Of a stretch of DNA of 64,000 nt, positions 12,569 through 24,842 are shown in pieces (the stretch's first letter is position 1; every line of letters starts with the position of its first letter). The notes under the pieces were generated by a model, which saw only the letters and a program-made list of their open reading frames with translations, was not told the DNA's origin and did not search any database. This DNA is from Sorghum bicolor (lineage: Eukaryota; Streptophyta; Magnoliopsida; Poales; Poaceae). The position numbers and the translations under genes are program-made. The stretch spans positions 62,001 through 126,000 of the forward strand of contig NW_018396407.1 of NCBI RefSeq assembly GCF_000003195.3, given 5' to 3'.

Positions 12569-15500
12569 TGTAACAGAACCGCCCAATTTACAAGAGATCA
12601 ACTACGAAAAACTCCCGCCAAAGCAGTTGCTTTAACGTAATCGAACTCTCATAAACCCGGTAGTCCGTGAAATCACGAGGGATTTCAAACCAACCATCTT
12701 ACAAGCCAAGATCGTAGTGATTCAACATAACAAGTCACATGTTACATCCATTTCATAAGTAGTTTGATATACATCAGAGTTCAAGATAGTTATTACAACT
12801 TGAGTTGAAAAGTAGCGGAAGCAAAGTAATTTGAAACTAATATTGCCCTTATTTCAAATACATGCCAGTATCCAGGTCAACTCCAACAAAAGCAACATAG
12901 ATGAGGTAACTAAGAAGGATCATGCCCATGATCTTACTCCTCCACTATGATAGGAGTCATCCAACTCTTGCAGTAGCCATGATACATCACAACCTGCAAC
13001 AAGTGGGAATAAACCCTGAGTACGAGAAGGTACTCAGCTAGACTTACCCGTCATAAACCAGAAATAATATGACACCAAGGAGTATGCAAGGCTTTATTGG
13101 TGGAGCTAGCTTGACAACACTTTTTGCATAAAAAGCTTAAGTTGCAACTAAGTAATCCTTTCAGGTATTTAGCTCAAGTTAATAATCATTAACCTATCAT
13201 CTAGATTAGCACCTGTACTAAAGCAATCACTTGATTAAGATACAACAGTAGTACCCATATTTGATGTGGCATTTCTAACATCATCATACCATAACCATCC
13301 AAGTGTTCCATAAACATTACTACGATGACGTGGCTCAAGTCAAGTGCTCACTATCCAGGAGCGATGGCGATTCGAATCGATTTCTGACCAGCTGGCGATT
13401 TATTCCCCACACAAACCACACTCACCGGCCAAAGTGAGCTACAGGTCACCATATTGCACTATCCAGGACCAATTCGCGGGTTCGGCGGGCACCGCCAGTA
13501 TCCGAGGACCGTTCCGGCGACCGAGGTATCCAAGGTATACCAAGGTTGCGCGCCGCGCCCTCGTCGTTCTCCTCAACCATCACCAATACAGCGCATGGCG
13601 GCTCGACTCCCGGCCCGGATAGTGTTCAGGCTTCGCGGTCGGAACGACTTATCCTTCCAGCTAAGTGTGGGGCATGCGTTCAACATGACAAGAGGGCCGT
13701 CAACGATCGGTCCTTAATCGACACAGGCGGGGATAGATAGGCACCCAAGACCTCCATGTCTTGTTACTTCTCTACCATCGTCCCGCCCGGTCTCCAATTA
13801 TTCATCCTCATCACTTGGTTATTTTCATGATAGCATATATAGCCAACCTTTTCAGGTGTCCACCTATCTCGCTCAGGTGACGGGACATCACCTGGCTTCT
13901 ACCGGTCTAAGCATAGCTAAGCATTTAGATTCGATCCTGAATCTACATAGGGTTATAGGTATATTTGCTGGACAAGGAGTGTTATATGCAGCAAGGGTTT
14001 CACCCAACTCCTATACTTAATGCAACAATACATATATAACATATATTCTCAATTGCATTCAAAAGTAGTGGGAGACTTATAATGCTCCGGGGCTTGCCTG
14101 GGATTAACACTGAGTCAATTCAGTTAGTTGCTCCGTCTTGGTGACATCTAAGGTCACAACACTTGCTTAGACCTTCCACCTTCGGGATGGGTCCACCCAA
14201 CACCATCTTCGGGTCTGTTTCCACATCATGCCCTTCACGTGATTCATCTAGCGCACCTAGATGAGATGCAAGATGCAAGTGCATGAATATGCAGAATAGT
14301 GACACAACATGCATTACATAAAAGTATGCAAGACAGAGGCATCTAAAGTTATTTAGCTAACATCACACAACCAAATATTTAGAAAACATATCAATAATGA
14401 CACGAGTTTTACAAGGTTACAAGTGTATGACTTAATCACCATTAAAGACATGAATCACAGTTTGCACACAACAAGTAAAGCAATCAAGCATTCATGCATT
14501 TCAGCAATTTTGGACATACATGCAACAACTCAGTAAATAAATCATTACTGGAGTTACACAACTCCAAAAACTATGCAATAGGACATTCTGGAAAGATTAT
14601 CAAATTGTATACAATTCATATTTAATCCCATTAGCATGATTAGCAAGTTAACTAAGTCAAACATGCATAACCATACAATCTGGTCCAGGAATTTCCAGAG
14701 AACAAGCATTTTAAAGGATGAAATTCATACTACTGTAACTCACAAACCACTTAGCCAAATGATATGAAACTTTACCACAAGATATATTAATAAGTTAGCT
14801 ACATCTTTTATATGTACATGTTTCACAGAAAACATTATTTATATCATGGAATTAATTGCATAAATAAAACTGCTCATGCTGTTCAAACGATAGAGGTACA
14901 ATTACAAACAGAAAACTAACAGGTAATTCAAAGCAGCATAACTGGAGTTGTAGACCTCCAGAAAACATAATTCTTATATTTTTGGAAAGCTTATAAAGTT
15001 ATCTACAACTTTCTTATTATCATCTAAATATGATTCCACAGTTATCAAGGTCAATTAAGGCATCTCTGTCCAAAACATAGACAGAATCTGCCATGCTACA
15101 TTAAACAGCTATAACTTGAAGTTCATATGTCCATAATTTATGATTGTGTACTTTCTAGAAAGCTTACGAAATTGTGAACAACTTTGTTATAAACATCTAG
15201 AGCTAAATATACCACTAACAAGGTCTTACATTACAAACAATGCAATTCTGTCTGGGTTTAGACAGAAACTGGAACAGTACTTTAAACCACTATAACTCAA
15301 CATGTGCTCAACCAAAAATTGTGCTATTTATCTTTTTGGAAAGCTCATGAAAAGTACTAAAACTTATATATTTTCAGTAAGGCATGATTCACAACTGAAC
15401 TGAGCCAAAAAAATACAAACATGCAGATCCACTCAGAATAGGAGCAAAGCAACACAGGGCATTTGTTATTTTCATAACTCTTAATCTATCAATCCTAAAT

Positions 15501-17684
15501 TCCTGAAACAAATGCCAGACATCAAATATCATATTAAAAGCATGTCACAATATTTTCACATTTATTGGAGCAACAACACAGCAGTTATAAAAAAGACAAA
15601 TATAACAAGCAATCAAAACCTAACTGTATAAAACTATTTTTACGACTAAAATATCAAACTAAACCATGCCATATTATAGATCTACTGCATAGAGAATTTC
15701 ACAAGGATTCCAAAAAGTCCACATTTGCTATTTTACGACTTTTCTATGAATTACTATGAATTTCTAAAGTTCATCCAGAAATCTGCACAAAGAAAAGATA
15801 AAGAAAAACACTTTTGCTTCGGGAACCCTGGAGTTTCTCGAAATCAACTGCAGTCCAGATGCACTATTCATATGAGTCTTAGTTTCGCATCTGGAACCCT
15901 GAGTTGTTTCATATTTCAACACGAGGTCCCTGGTCGCGAGGAAAACAGGGGATCTCGCCGGAGCTTTCTGTTCCGGCCGGTCGGAGCCTCGTCGGCGCCG
16001 ATGGAGGGGTGGGGAAGCACCAGGAGGTCATCGCGCACCCGCTGGTCACCTTGGATGGCCGGGAGAGGGCCCGTGGCGGCTTGGCCACGTGCACATGTCG
16101 ACGGCGACGGCGGCGGCCAGTGGTGGTGGCGCTCCGGCGGTCTTCCACCTCAGCTGAGCGCGCGCGAGATGAGCAGCACGACGCGGCGGAGGCACTGAAC
16201 TACTTGGTTTGGGCTGAGAAGGCGCGGAGCAGCGAGCATTGCGGCGGGTGCGAGCTTCGACCGTCGGCCATGGCGGACGCGGCGGCGTTCTCGCTGTGTC
16301 AAGCGCGGGCGAGGCGAGGGAGTGGCAGAGGGAGTGTGGGCGAGTGTGGAGAGGATGCTCGGAGCTTCCCACATCAGCAGCGGGCGCGGACACGCGGAGG
16401 GCACGCGGCAAGACGAGGAGGCGCGAGCTCTGCATGGCTGTCCACGCGTTCTCCCACTGACGCATTTTGTCGAACAGCTGGCGAGCGACGGTGTGGCCAG
16501 AGTGGGACGCCGATTTGGGCCATTTCTAGGCCGATTTGAGTCATGGGCCAAAAACGAAGTTTGTCAAACTCGTGCTGCTCTACATTTTTCGTTTAAGTGT
16601 CATGGTCATTAGGCTTACAGATTAGGAGATAATTAGATGCCAAGTCACGAGTGTCAACGTATTGATGGTGATTAGAAAAACCAAGAATTAATGGTCCAAA
16701 CCATGTCAAACTTGATGCAACTTTTTGCATGCTCTTCTCCAAACAATTATCCACAACTTTCATTTTTGGACCAACTTGAGTTGCTTAACAAAAACACGAG
16801 AACGCGACATGCCAACGGGTATACGTCCGTTTAGCGATAAAATAACCTTTTGCTGTTTTGGGAGCTATTTTTAGATATCCAACTGAACTCCAAAATTGAT
16901 GATACTTGACCCATTGCTTTCATCAAGAAGAGTACTCCAACTCATATTAAGGAATATAATTGAGTGACCATATGAATTTGGATAATATAATGTCATGAAG
17001 GAGCTAACTCACTGCTGTCACTTTCAGGGACTCAGCCAAAATATGGAGGTAGCAAATCAGCACTGAATTTATTCTTGAGAGCTCAATTTGATTAGGATAG
17101 GTACCAAACTAGCTCTTGATCCTTAAATAAAGTTTGTTCTACAGAAGCAATGCTACAACTTTCATTTAGGGTCAAACCTCATAACTGGAACAGAGGTCAA
17201 CCTTTCACTTTGGTCAAAGTAGTAACCTGATAAAGCTCCAAATAGGATTTTAGGCCAATTGAAGCATTTTCTTGACATAAGCTCAACATAAACCCTTCAC
17301 GACTTTTGTTGTATAATTCATCTAGTGTCATATGAGCAAGTTTGCAAGGTTTGGTTGGTGACCCATGATTCTATTTCCTTAATAGAGTCATTCCGGCAAG
17401 GATATAACTTATCATTTCATGTGACTTCTTGATTCCAAACTTCACCAAACTTTTCCAGAGACCAACATAGATTGGGACAGATATGAGACACATGGAAAAT
17501 GTTCCACTAGCATCATCCAAGCATACCTTTTAAAAAGGCATATATGCAAGCAAGGTTGCATCCACCAAGCCCAAGTTGGGGTTTACTTTCATAGATTGAC
17601 TTTGACCTCTATATTACCATTGAACTTGTCATGTTTGAGCTCAAACCTAGTACTTAGCAAGTGACAAACACCTGGGGTGTTACA
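12569..17684 (-). repeat. Right LTR (5' LTR in element sense)
   Basis: A 5,116-bp repeat of 3810-8923 with the same terminal TGTAACA...TGTTACA. It contains the same two GC-rich islands (about 13344-13740 and 15929-16539) and the same degenerate tandem repeat. Differences from the left copy are scattered substitutions and a few 1-2 bp indels, about 0.5% in all. In element sense this copy should hold the promoter, but I could not single out a convincing TATA box. Confidence 0.9.
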
Positions 17685-17689
17685 AGCAC
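17685..17689. other. Right target-site duplication of the LARD-like element
   Basis: AGCAC directly follows the TGTTACA terminus and leads into the satellite sequence GGTCTGCATGG. It matches the left AGCGC at 4 of 5 positions. Confidence 0.65.
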
Positions 17690-20462
17690 GGTCTGCATGG
17701 AACGTACCATATGCTTAGAAATTAATTTTGACACACCCGATAGAACTCTATGATGACGTGTGTCATATGGAATCTCGCTTTTGTGTGCTTAGAGACAGTA
17801 TTAGTTTTGGTGCAAGATATATGCATGGTTTGCGCCTAATGCAACAATGTCTAAGAAACCATTTTGGAAGCACTTGTTGGTACTCCTAGGTGAAGAGGCT
17901 CAAGTGGAGGCTCGGTTCGGTCTGTTTGGAGATAGTGCTAATCTTGATGCAAGATAGGTGCACGATTTGCATGGAACATACCATATGCTTAGTAATCAAT
18001 TTGGACGCACTAGATGGAACTCCTAGATGACATGTGTCATTTGGAATCTCACTTCGGTCTGTTTAGAGACAGTGTTAGTTTCGGTGCAAGATAGGTGCAC
18101 GATTTGCACCCGATGGTACTCCTAGGTCAAGGGGCTCAAGTGAAAGCTCGGTTTGGTCTATTTGGAGATAGTGCTTATCTTGATGCAAGATAGGTGCACG
18201 GTTTGCATGGAATATACGATATGCTCAGAAATCAATTAGGACGCACCTGATATAACTCCTTGATGATGTGTGTCATATGGAATCTTGCTTCGGTTTGTTT
18301 AGAGACAGTGTTAGTTTTGGTAGAAGATATGTGCACGGTTTATGCCTAATGCACCATAGGCTAAGAAACCATATTAGACGCACCCGATGATACTCGTAGT
18401 TGAAGTGGCTCAAGTGGAGGCTCGATTTGGTCTGTTCGGATATAGTGCTAATCTTGATACAAGATAGTTGCATAGTTTGCATGGAACGTACCATATGTTA
18501 AGAAATCAATTTAGACGCACCCAATGGAACTTCTAGATGACATGTGTCATATGGAATCTTGCTTCGACCTGTTTGGACAAAATGTTAGTTTCGGTGCAAG
18601 ATAGGTGCATAGTTTGTGCCTAATGTACCATAGTCTAAGAAACCATTATTGACACACCTGTTTGTACTCCTAGATGAAGAGGCTCAAGTGGAAGCTCGGT
18701 TCTGTCTGTTTGGAGATAGTGCTAATCTTGATGCAAGATAGGTACACGGTTTGCATGGAACATACCATATGCTTAGAAATCAATTTGGATGCACCCGATG
18801 GAACTCCTTGATGAAGTGTGTCATATGGAATCTCGCTTTAGTCTATTTAGAAGTAGTGTTAGTTTCGGTGTAAGATATGTGCATGGTTTGCGCCTAATGC
18901 ACCATAGTCTAAGAAACCATTTTAGAAGCACCTGTTGGTACTTCGGTGAAGAGGCTCAAGTGGAAGCTCGGTTTGATCTGTTTGGAGATAGTGCTAATCT
19001 TGATGCAAGATAGGTGCATGATTTGCAAGTAACATACCATATGCTTAGAAATCAATTTGGATGTACCCAATGGAACACCTAGATGATGTGTGTTATATGG
19101 AAACTTGCTTCGGCCCGTTTGTAGACATTGTAAGTTTTAATGCAAGATAGGTGCAGAGTTTGCGCCTAATGCACCATAGTCTAAGAAACCATTTTGTACA
19201 CACTATTTGGTACTCGTGGGTGAAGAGGCTCAAGTGGAAGTTTGGTTTGGTCAGTTTGGGGATAGTGATAATCCTTATGCAAGTTAGGTGCATGGTTTGC
19301 ATGGAACATACCATATGCTTGGATATCAATTTGGATGCACCCGATGGAATTCCTTGATGATGTGTGTCATATGGAATCTCACTTTGGTCCATTTGGAGAC
19401 ATTGTTAATTTCGGTGCAAGATAGGTGCACAGTTTGCACCTACTGCACCATAGTCTAAGAAACCATTTTGGACACAATTGTTGGTACTCCTGGGTGAATG
19501 GGCTCAAGTGGATGCTCGGTTCGGTGTGTTTGGCGATAGTGGTAATCTTGATGCAACATAGGTCCATGGTTTGCATGGAACATACCAAATGCTTCGAAAT
19601 CAATCTGGACGCACATGATGGAACTCCTAGATGATGTGTGTCATACGAAATCTTGCTTCGGTCTATTTGGAGATAGTGTTAGTTTCGGTGCAGGATAGGT
19701 GCAAGTTTTGCACATAATGCAGCATAGGCTAAGAAACTATTTTGGACGCACCTGATGGTACTCCTAGGTAAAAGGCTCAAGTGAAAGCTCGGTTTGGTCT
19801 ATTTGGAGATAGTGCTAATCTTGATGCAAGGTAGATGCACGGTCTGCATGGAACGTACCATATGCTTAGAAATTAATTTGGACACACCCGATAGAATTCC
19901 TTGATGACATGTGTCATATGGAATCTTGCTTTGGTGTGCTTAGAGACAGTATTAGTTTCGATACAAGATATGTGCATGCTTTGCGCCTAATGCACCAAAG
20001 TCTAAGAAACCATTTTGGAAGCACCTATTGGTACTCCTAGGTGAAGAGGCTCAAGTGGAGGCTCGGTTCGGTCTGTGTAGAGATAGTCCTAATCTTGACG
20101 CAAGATAGGTGCACGGTTTGCATGGAACATGCCATAGGCTCAAAAATCAATTTGGACGCACCATATGTAAGTCCTAGATGACATGTACCATATGGAATCT
20201 CACCTCGGTGCGTTTAGAGACAGTTTTAGTTTCGGTGCAAGATAGGTGCATGGTTTGCACCTAATGCACCATAGGATAAGAAATCATTTTGGACGCACCC
20301 GATGGTACTCCTAGGTCAAGAGACTCAAGAGAAAGCTCGGTTTGGTCAGTTTGGAGATAGCGATATGCTCAGAAATCAATTAGGACGCACCTAATATAAC
20401 TCTTTGATGATGTGTGTCGTATGGAATCTTGCTTCAGTTCGTTTAGAGACAGTGTTAGTTTT

Positions 20463-22651
20463 GGTAGAAGATATGTGCACGGTTTACGCCTAATGCACCA
20501 TAGGCTATGAAACCATTTTAGACGCACCCAATGGTACTCGTAGTTGAATAGGCTCAAGTGGAGGCTCGATTTGGTCCGTTCGGATATAGTGCTAATCTTG
20601 ATGCAAGATAGTTGCACAGTTTGCATGGAATGTACCATATGTTAAGAAATCAATTTGGTCACACCCAATGGAACTCCTAGATGACGTGTGTCATATGGAA
20701 TCTCGCTTCGGTCTGTTTGGAGACAATGTTAGTTACGGTGCAAGATAGGTGCATAGTTTGTGCCTAATGCACCATAGTCTAAGAAACCATTTTTGACGCA
20801 CATGTTTGTACTCCTAGATGAAGAGGCTCAAGTGGAAGCTCGGTTCGGTCTGTTTGGAGATAGTGCTAATCTTGATGCAATATAGGTGCACGGTTTGCAT
20901 GGAACATACCATATGCTTGAAAATCAACTTGGGTGCACCCAATGGAACTCCTTGATGACGTGTGTCATATGGAATCTTGCTTTGGTCTGTTTAGAAATAG
21001 TGTTAGTTTCGGTGAAAGATATGTGCATGGTTTGCGCCTAATGCACCAAAGTCTAAGAAACGATTTTGGAAGCACCTGTTGGTACTTCGGTGAAGAGGCT
21101 CAAGTGGAAGCTCGGTTTGATCTGTTTGGAGATAGTGCTAACCTTGATGCAAGATAGGTGCATGATTTGCAAGGAACATACCATATGCTTAGAAATCAAT
21201 TTGAACGCACCCAATGGAACTCTTAGATGACATGTGTCATATAGAATCTTGCTTTGGTCTATCTGTAGACATTGTAAGTTTTAATGCAAGATAGGTGCAC
21301 AGTTTGCGCTTAATGCACCATAGTCTAAGAAAAAATTTTGGATGCAATATTTAGTACTCCTGGGTGAAGAGGCTCAAGTGGGAGCTTGGTTCGGTCAGTT
21401 TGGAGATAGTGCTAATCCTTATGGAAGGTAGGTGCATGGCTTGCATGGAGCATGCCATATGCTTGGAAATCAATTTGGATGCACCCGATAGAACTCCTTG
21501 ATGACGTGTGTCATATGGAGTCTCGCTTTGGTCCATTTGGAGACATTGTTAGTTTCAGTGCAAGATAGGTGTACAGTTTGCACATAATGCACCATAGTCT
21601 AAGAAACCATTTTGGACGCACTTGTTGGTACTCCTAGGTGAAGGGGCTCAAATTGATGCTCGGTTCGGTCTGTTTGGAGATAGTGCTAATCTTGATGCAA
21701 GATAGGTGCATGATTTGCATGGAACATAATAAATGCTTGGAAATCAATCTGGACGCACATGATGGAACTCCTAGATGACGTGTGTCATACGAGATCTTGC
21801 TTTGGTCTTTTTGGAGATAGTGTTAGTTTCGGTGCAAGATAGGTGCAAGGTTTGCACAATATGCAGCATAGGCTAAGAAACCATTTTGGACGCACCCGAT
21901 GGTACTCCTAGGTAAAAGGCTCAAGTGAAAGCTCAGTTTGGTCGATTTGGAGATAGTGCTAATCTTGAAGCAAGATAGATGCACGGTCTGCATGGAACGT
22001 ACCGTATGCTTAGAAATTAATTTGGACACACCCGATAGAACTCCTTGATGACGTGTGTCATATGGAATCTCGCTTTGGTGTGCTTAGAGACAGTATTAGT
22101 TTCGGTGCAAGATATGTGCATGGTTTGCGCCTAAAGCACCAAAGTCTAAGAAACCATTTTGGAAGCACCTGTTGTTACTCCTAGGTGAAGAGGCTCAAGT
22201 GGAGGCTCGGTTCGGTCTGTTTAGAGATAGTGCTAATCTTGATGCAATATAGGTGCACGATTTGCATGGAACATACCATATGCTTAGAAATCAATTTGGA
22301 CGCACCATATGGAACTCTTAGATGACATGTGTCATATGGAATCTCACTTCGGTCCGTTTAGAGACAGTGTTAGTTTCGGTGCAAGATAGGTGCACTGTTT
22401 GCACCTAATGCACCATAGGGTAAGAAACCATTGTGGACGTACCTGATGGTACTCCTAGGTCAAGGGGCTCAAGTGAAAGCTTGGTTTGGTCTGTTTGGAG
22501 ATAGTGCTAATCTTGATGCATGTTAGATACACGGTTTGCATGGAACATACGATATGCTCAGAAATCAATTAGGACACACCTAATATAACTCCTTGATGAT
22601 GTGTGTCATATGGAATCCTGCTTCGGTTTGTTTAGAGACAGTGTTAGTTTT
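20463..22651 (+). repeat. Higher-order satellite unit, about 16 monomers
   Basis: 2,189 bp between two successive copies of the diagnostic GGTAGAAGATATG variant, equal to 16 x 137 minus 3. The following unit starts with the same order of variant monomers. A second marker, TTATGGAAGGTAGGTGCATGG or its TTATGCAAGG form, also returns once per unit. Confidence 0.6.
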
Positions 22652-24842
22652 GGTAGAAGATATGTGCATGGTTTACACCTAATGCACCATAGGCTAAGAA
22701 ACCATTTTAGATGCACCCGATGGTACTCGTAGTTGAAGAGGCTCAAGTGGAGGCTCGATTTGGTCTGTTCAGATATAGTGCTAATCTTGATGCAAGATAG
22801 TTGCACAGTTTGCACGGAACGTACCATATGTTAAGAAATCAATTTAGACGTGACCAATGGAACTCCTAGATGATGTGTGTCATATGGAATCTCGCTTAAG
22901 TCTATTTGGAGACAATGTTAGTTTCGGTGCAAGATAGGTGTATAGTTTGTGCCTAATGCATCATAGTCTAAGAAACCATTTTAGACGCACCCGATTGTAC
23001 TTGTAGTTGAAGAGGCTCAAGTGGAGGCTCGATTTGGTCTATTCAGATATAGTGCTAATCTTGATGCAAGATAGTTGTACAGTTTGCATGGAACGTACCA
23101 TATGTTAAGAAATCAATTTGGACGCACCCAATGGAACTCCTAGATGATGTGTGTCATATGGAATCTCGCTTCTGTCTGTTTGTTGACAATGTTAGTTTCG
23201 GTGCAAGAAAGGTGCATAGTTTGTGCCTAATGCACCATAGTCTAAGAAACCATTTTTGATGCACCTATTTGAACTCCTAGATGAAGAGGCTCAAGTGGAA
23301 GCTTGGTTTGATGTGTTTGGAGATAGTGCTAATCTTGATGCAAGATAGGTGTATGATTTGCAAGGAACATACCATATGCTTAGAAATCAATTTGGACGCA
23401 CCCAATGGAACTACTAGATGATGTGTGTCATATGGAATCTTGCTTCGGTCCATTTGTAGACATTGTTAGTTTTAGTGCAAGATAGGTGCACAGTTTGCGC
23501 CTAATGCACCATAGTTTAAGAAACCATTTTGGACGCACTATTTGGTACTCCTAGGTGAAGAGGCTCAAGTGGAAGCTTGGTTCGGTCAGTTTGGAGATAG
23601 TGCTAATCCTTATGCAAGGTAGGTGCATGGTTTGCATGGAACATACCATATGCTTGGAAATCAATTTGGATGCACGCGATGGAACTCCATGATGACGTGT
23701 GTCATATGGAATCCCGCTTCGGTCCATTTGGAGACATTGTGAGTTTCGGTGCAAGATAGGTGCACAGTTTGCACCTAATGTACCATAGTCTAAGAAACCA
23801 TTTTGGATGCACTTGTTAGTACTCCTAGGTGAAGGGGCTCAAGTGGATGCTCGGTTCGGTCTGTTTGGAGATAGTGCTAATCTTGATGCAAGATAGGTGC
23901 ACGGTTTGCATGGAACATAATAAATGTTTGGAAATCAATCTGGACGCACATGATGGAACTCCTAGATGACGTGTGTCATACGAAATCTTGCTTCGGTCTG
24001 TTTTGAGATATTGTTAGTTTCGGTGCAAGATAGGTGCAAGGTTTGCACAGAATGCAGCATAGGCCAAGAAACCATTTTGCACGCACCCGATGGTACTCCT
24101 AGGTAAAAGGCTCAAGTGAAAGCTCAGTTTGGTCTATTTGGAGATAGTGCTAATCTTGATGCAAGATAGATGCACGGTCTGCATGGAACGTACCATATGC
24201 TTAGAAATTAATTTGGACACACCTGATAGAACTCCTTGATGACATGTGTCATATGGAATCTCGCTTTGGTGTGCTTAGAGACAGTATTAGTTTCGGTGCA
24301 AGATATGTGCATGGTTTTTGCCTAAAGCACCAAAGTCTAAGAAAACATTTTGGAAGCACCTGTTGGTACTCCTAGGTGAAGAGGCTCAAGTGGAGGCTAG
24401 GTTCGGTCTGTTTAGAGATAGTGCTAATCTTGATGCAAGATAGATGCACGATTTGCATGTAACATACCATATGCTCAGAAATCAATTTGGACGCACAAGA
24501 TGGAACTACTAGATGACATGTGTCATATGGAATCTCACTTCGGTCCGTTTAGAGACAGTGATAGTTTCGGTGCAACATAGGTGCACGGTTTGCACCTAAT
24601 GCACCACAGGATAAGAAACCATTTTGGACGCACCCGATGGTACTCCTAGGTCAAGGGGCTCAAGTGAAAGCTCGGTTTGGTCTGTTTGGGGATAGTGCTA
24701 ATCTTGATGCAAGATAGATGCACGGTTTACATGGAACATACGATATGCTTAGAAATCAATTAGGACGCACCTGATGTAACTCCTTGATTATGTGTGTCAT
24801 ATGGAATCTTGCTTCGGTTCGTTTAGAGACCGTGTTAGTTTT
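22652..24842 (+). repeat. Higher-order satellite unit, about 16 monomers, with a local dimer duplication
   Basis: 2,191 bp, again close to 16 monomers. Inside it a 274-bp dimer is present twice in a row: the variant TTCAGATATAGTGCTAATC occurs at about 22768 and 23042, exactly two monomers apart, whereas other units usually read TTCGGATATAG once at this place. Confidence 0.55.

Larger units (their letters stand above)
3810..17684 (-). mobile_element. LARD-like non-coding LTR retrotransposon
   Basis: Two direct repeats of 5,114 and 5,116 bp flank a 3,645-bp internal region. The repeats begin TGTAACA and end TGTTACA, an inverted terminal pair. Read on the minus strand, a tRNA-iMet-type primer site follows the 12569-17684 copy and a polypurine tract precedes the 3810-8923 copy, so the element points leftwards. 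A 5-bp target duplication flanks it. No gag or pol motif is visible. LTRs of about 5 kb with a non-coding core of about 3.6 kb match the described large retrotransposon derivatives (LARDs) of grasses (about 4.4 kb and 3.5 kb in Triticeae), which depend on proteins from other elements. The sequence before the polypurine tract resembles chromovirus ends of the Tekay/Del type. The two LTRs differ at roughly 20-25 sites by eye, so insertion was recent. Confidence 0.88.

Noticed and set aside
3810..17684. Segmental or tandem duplication of about 5.1 kb
   Set aside because: TG...CA termini, primer site, polypurine tract and target duplication show it to be an LTR pair of one retrotransposon.
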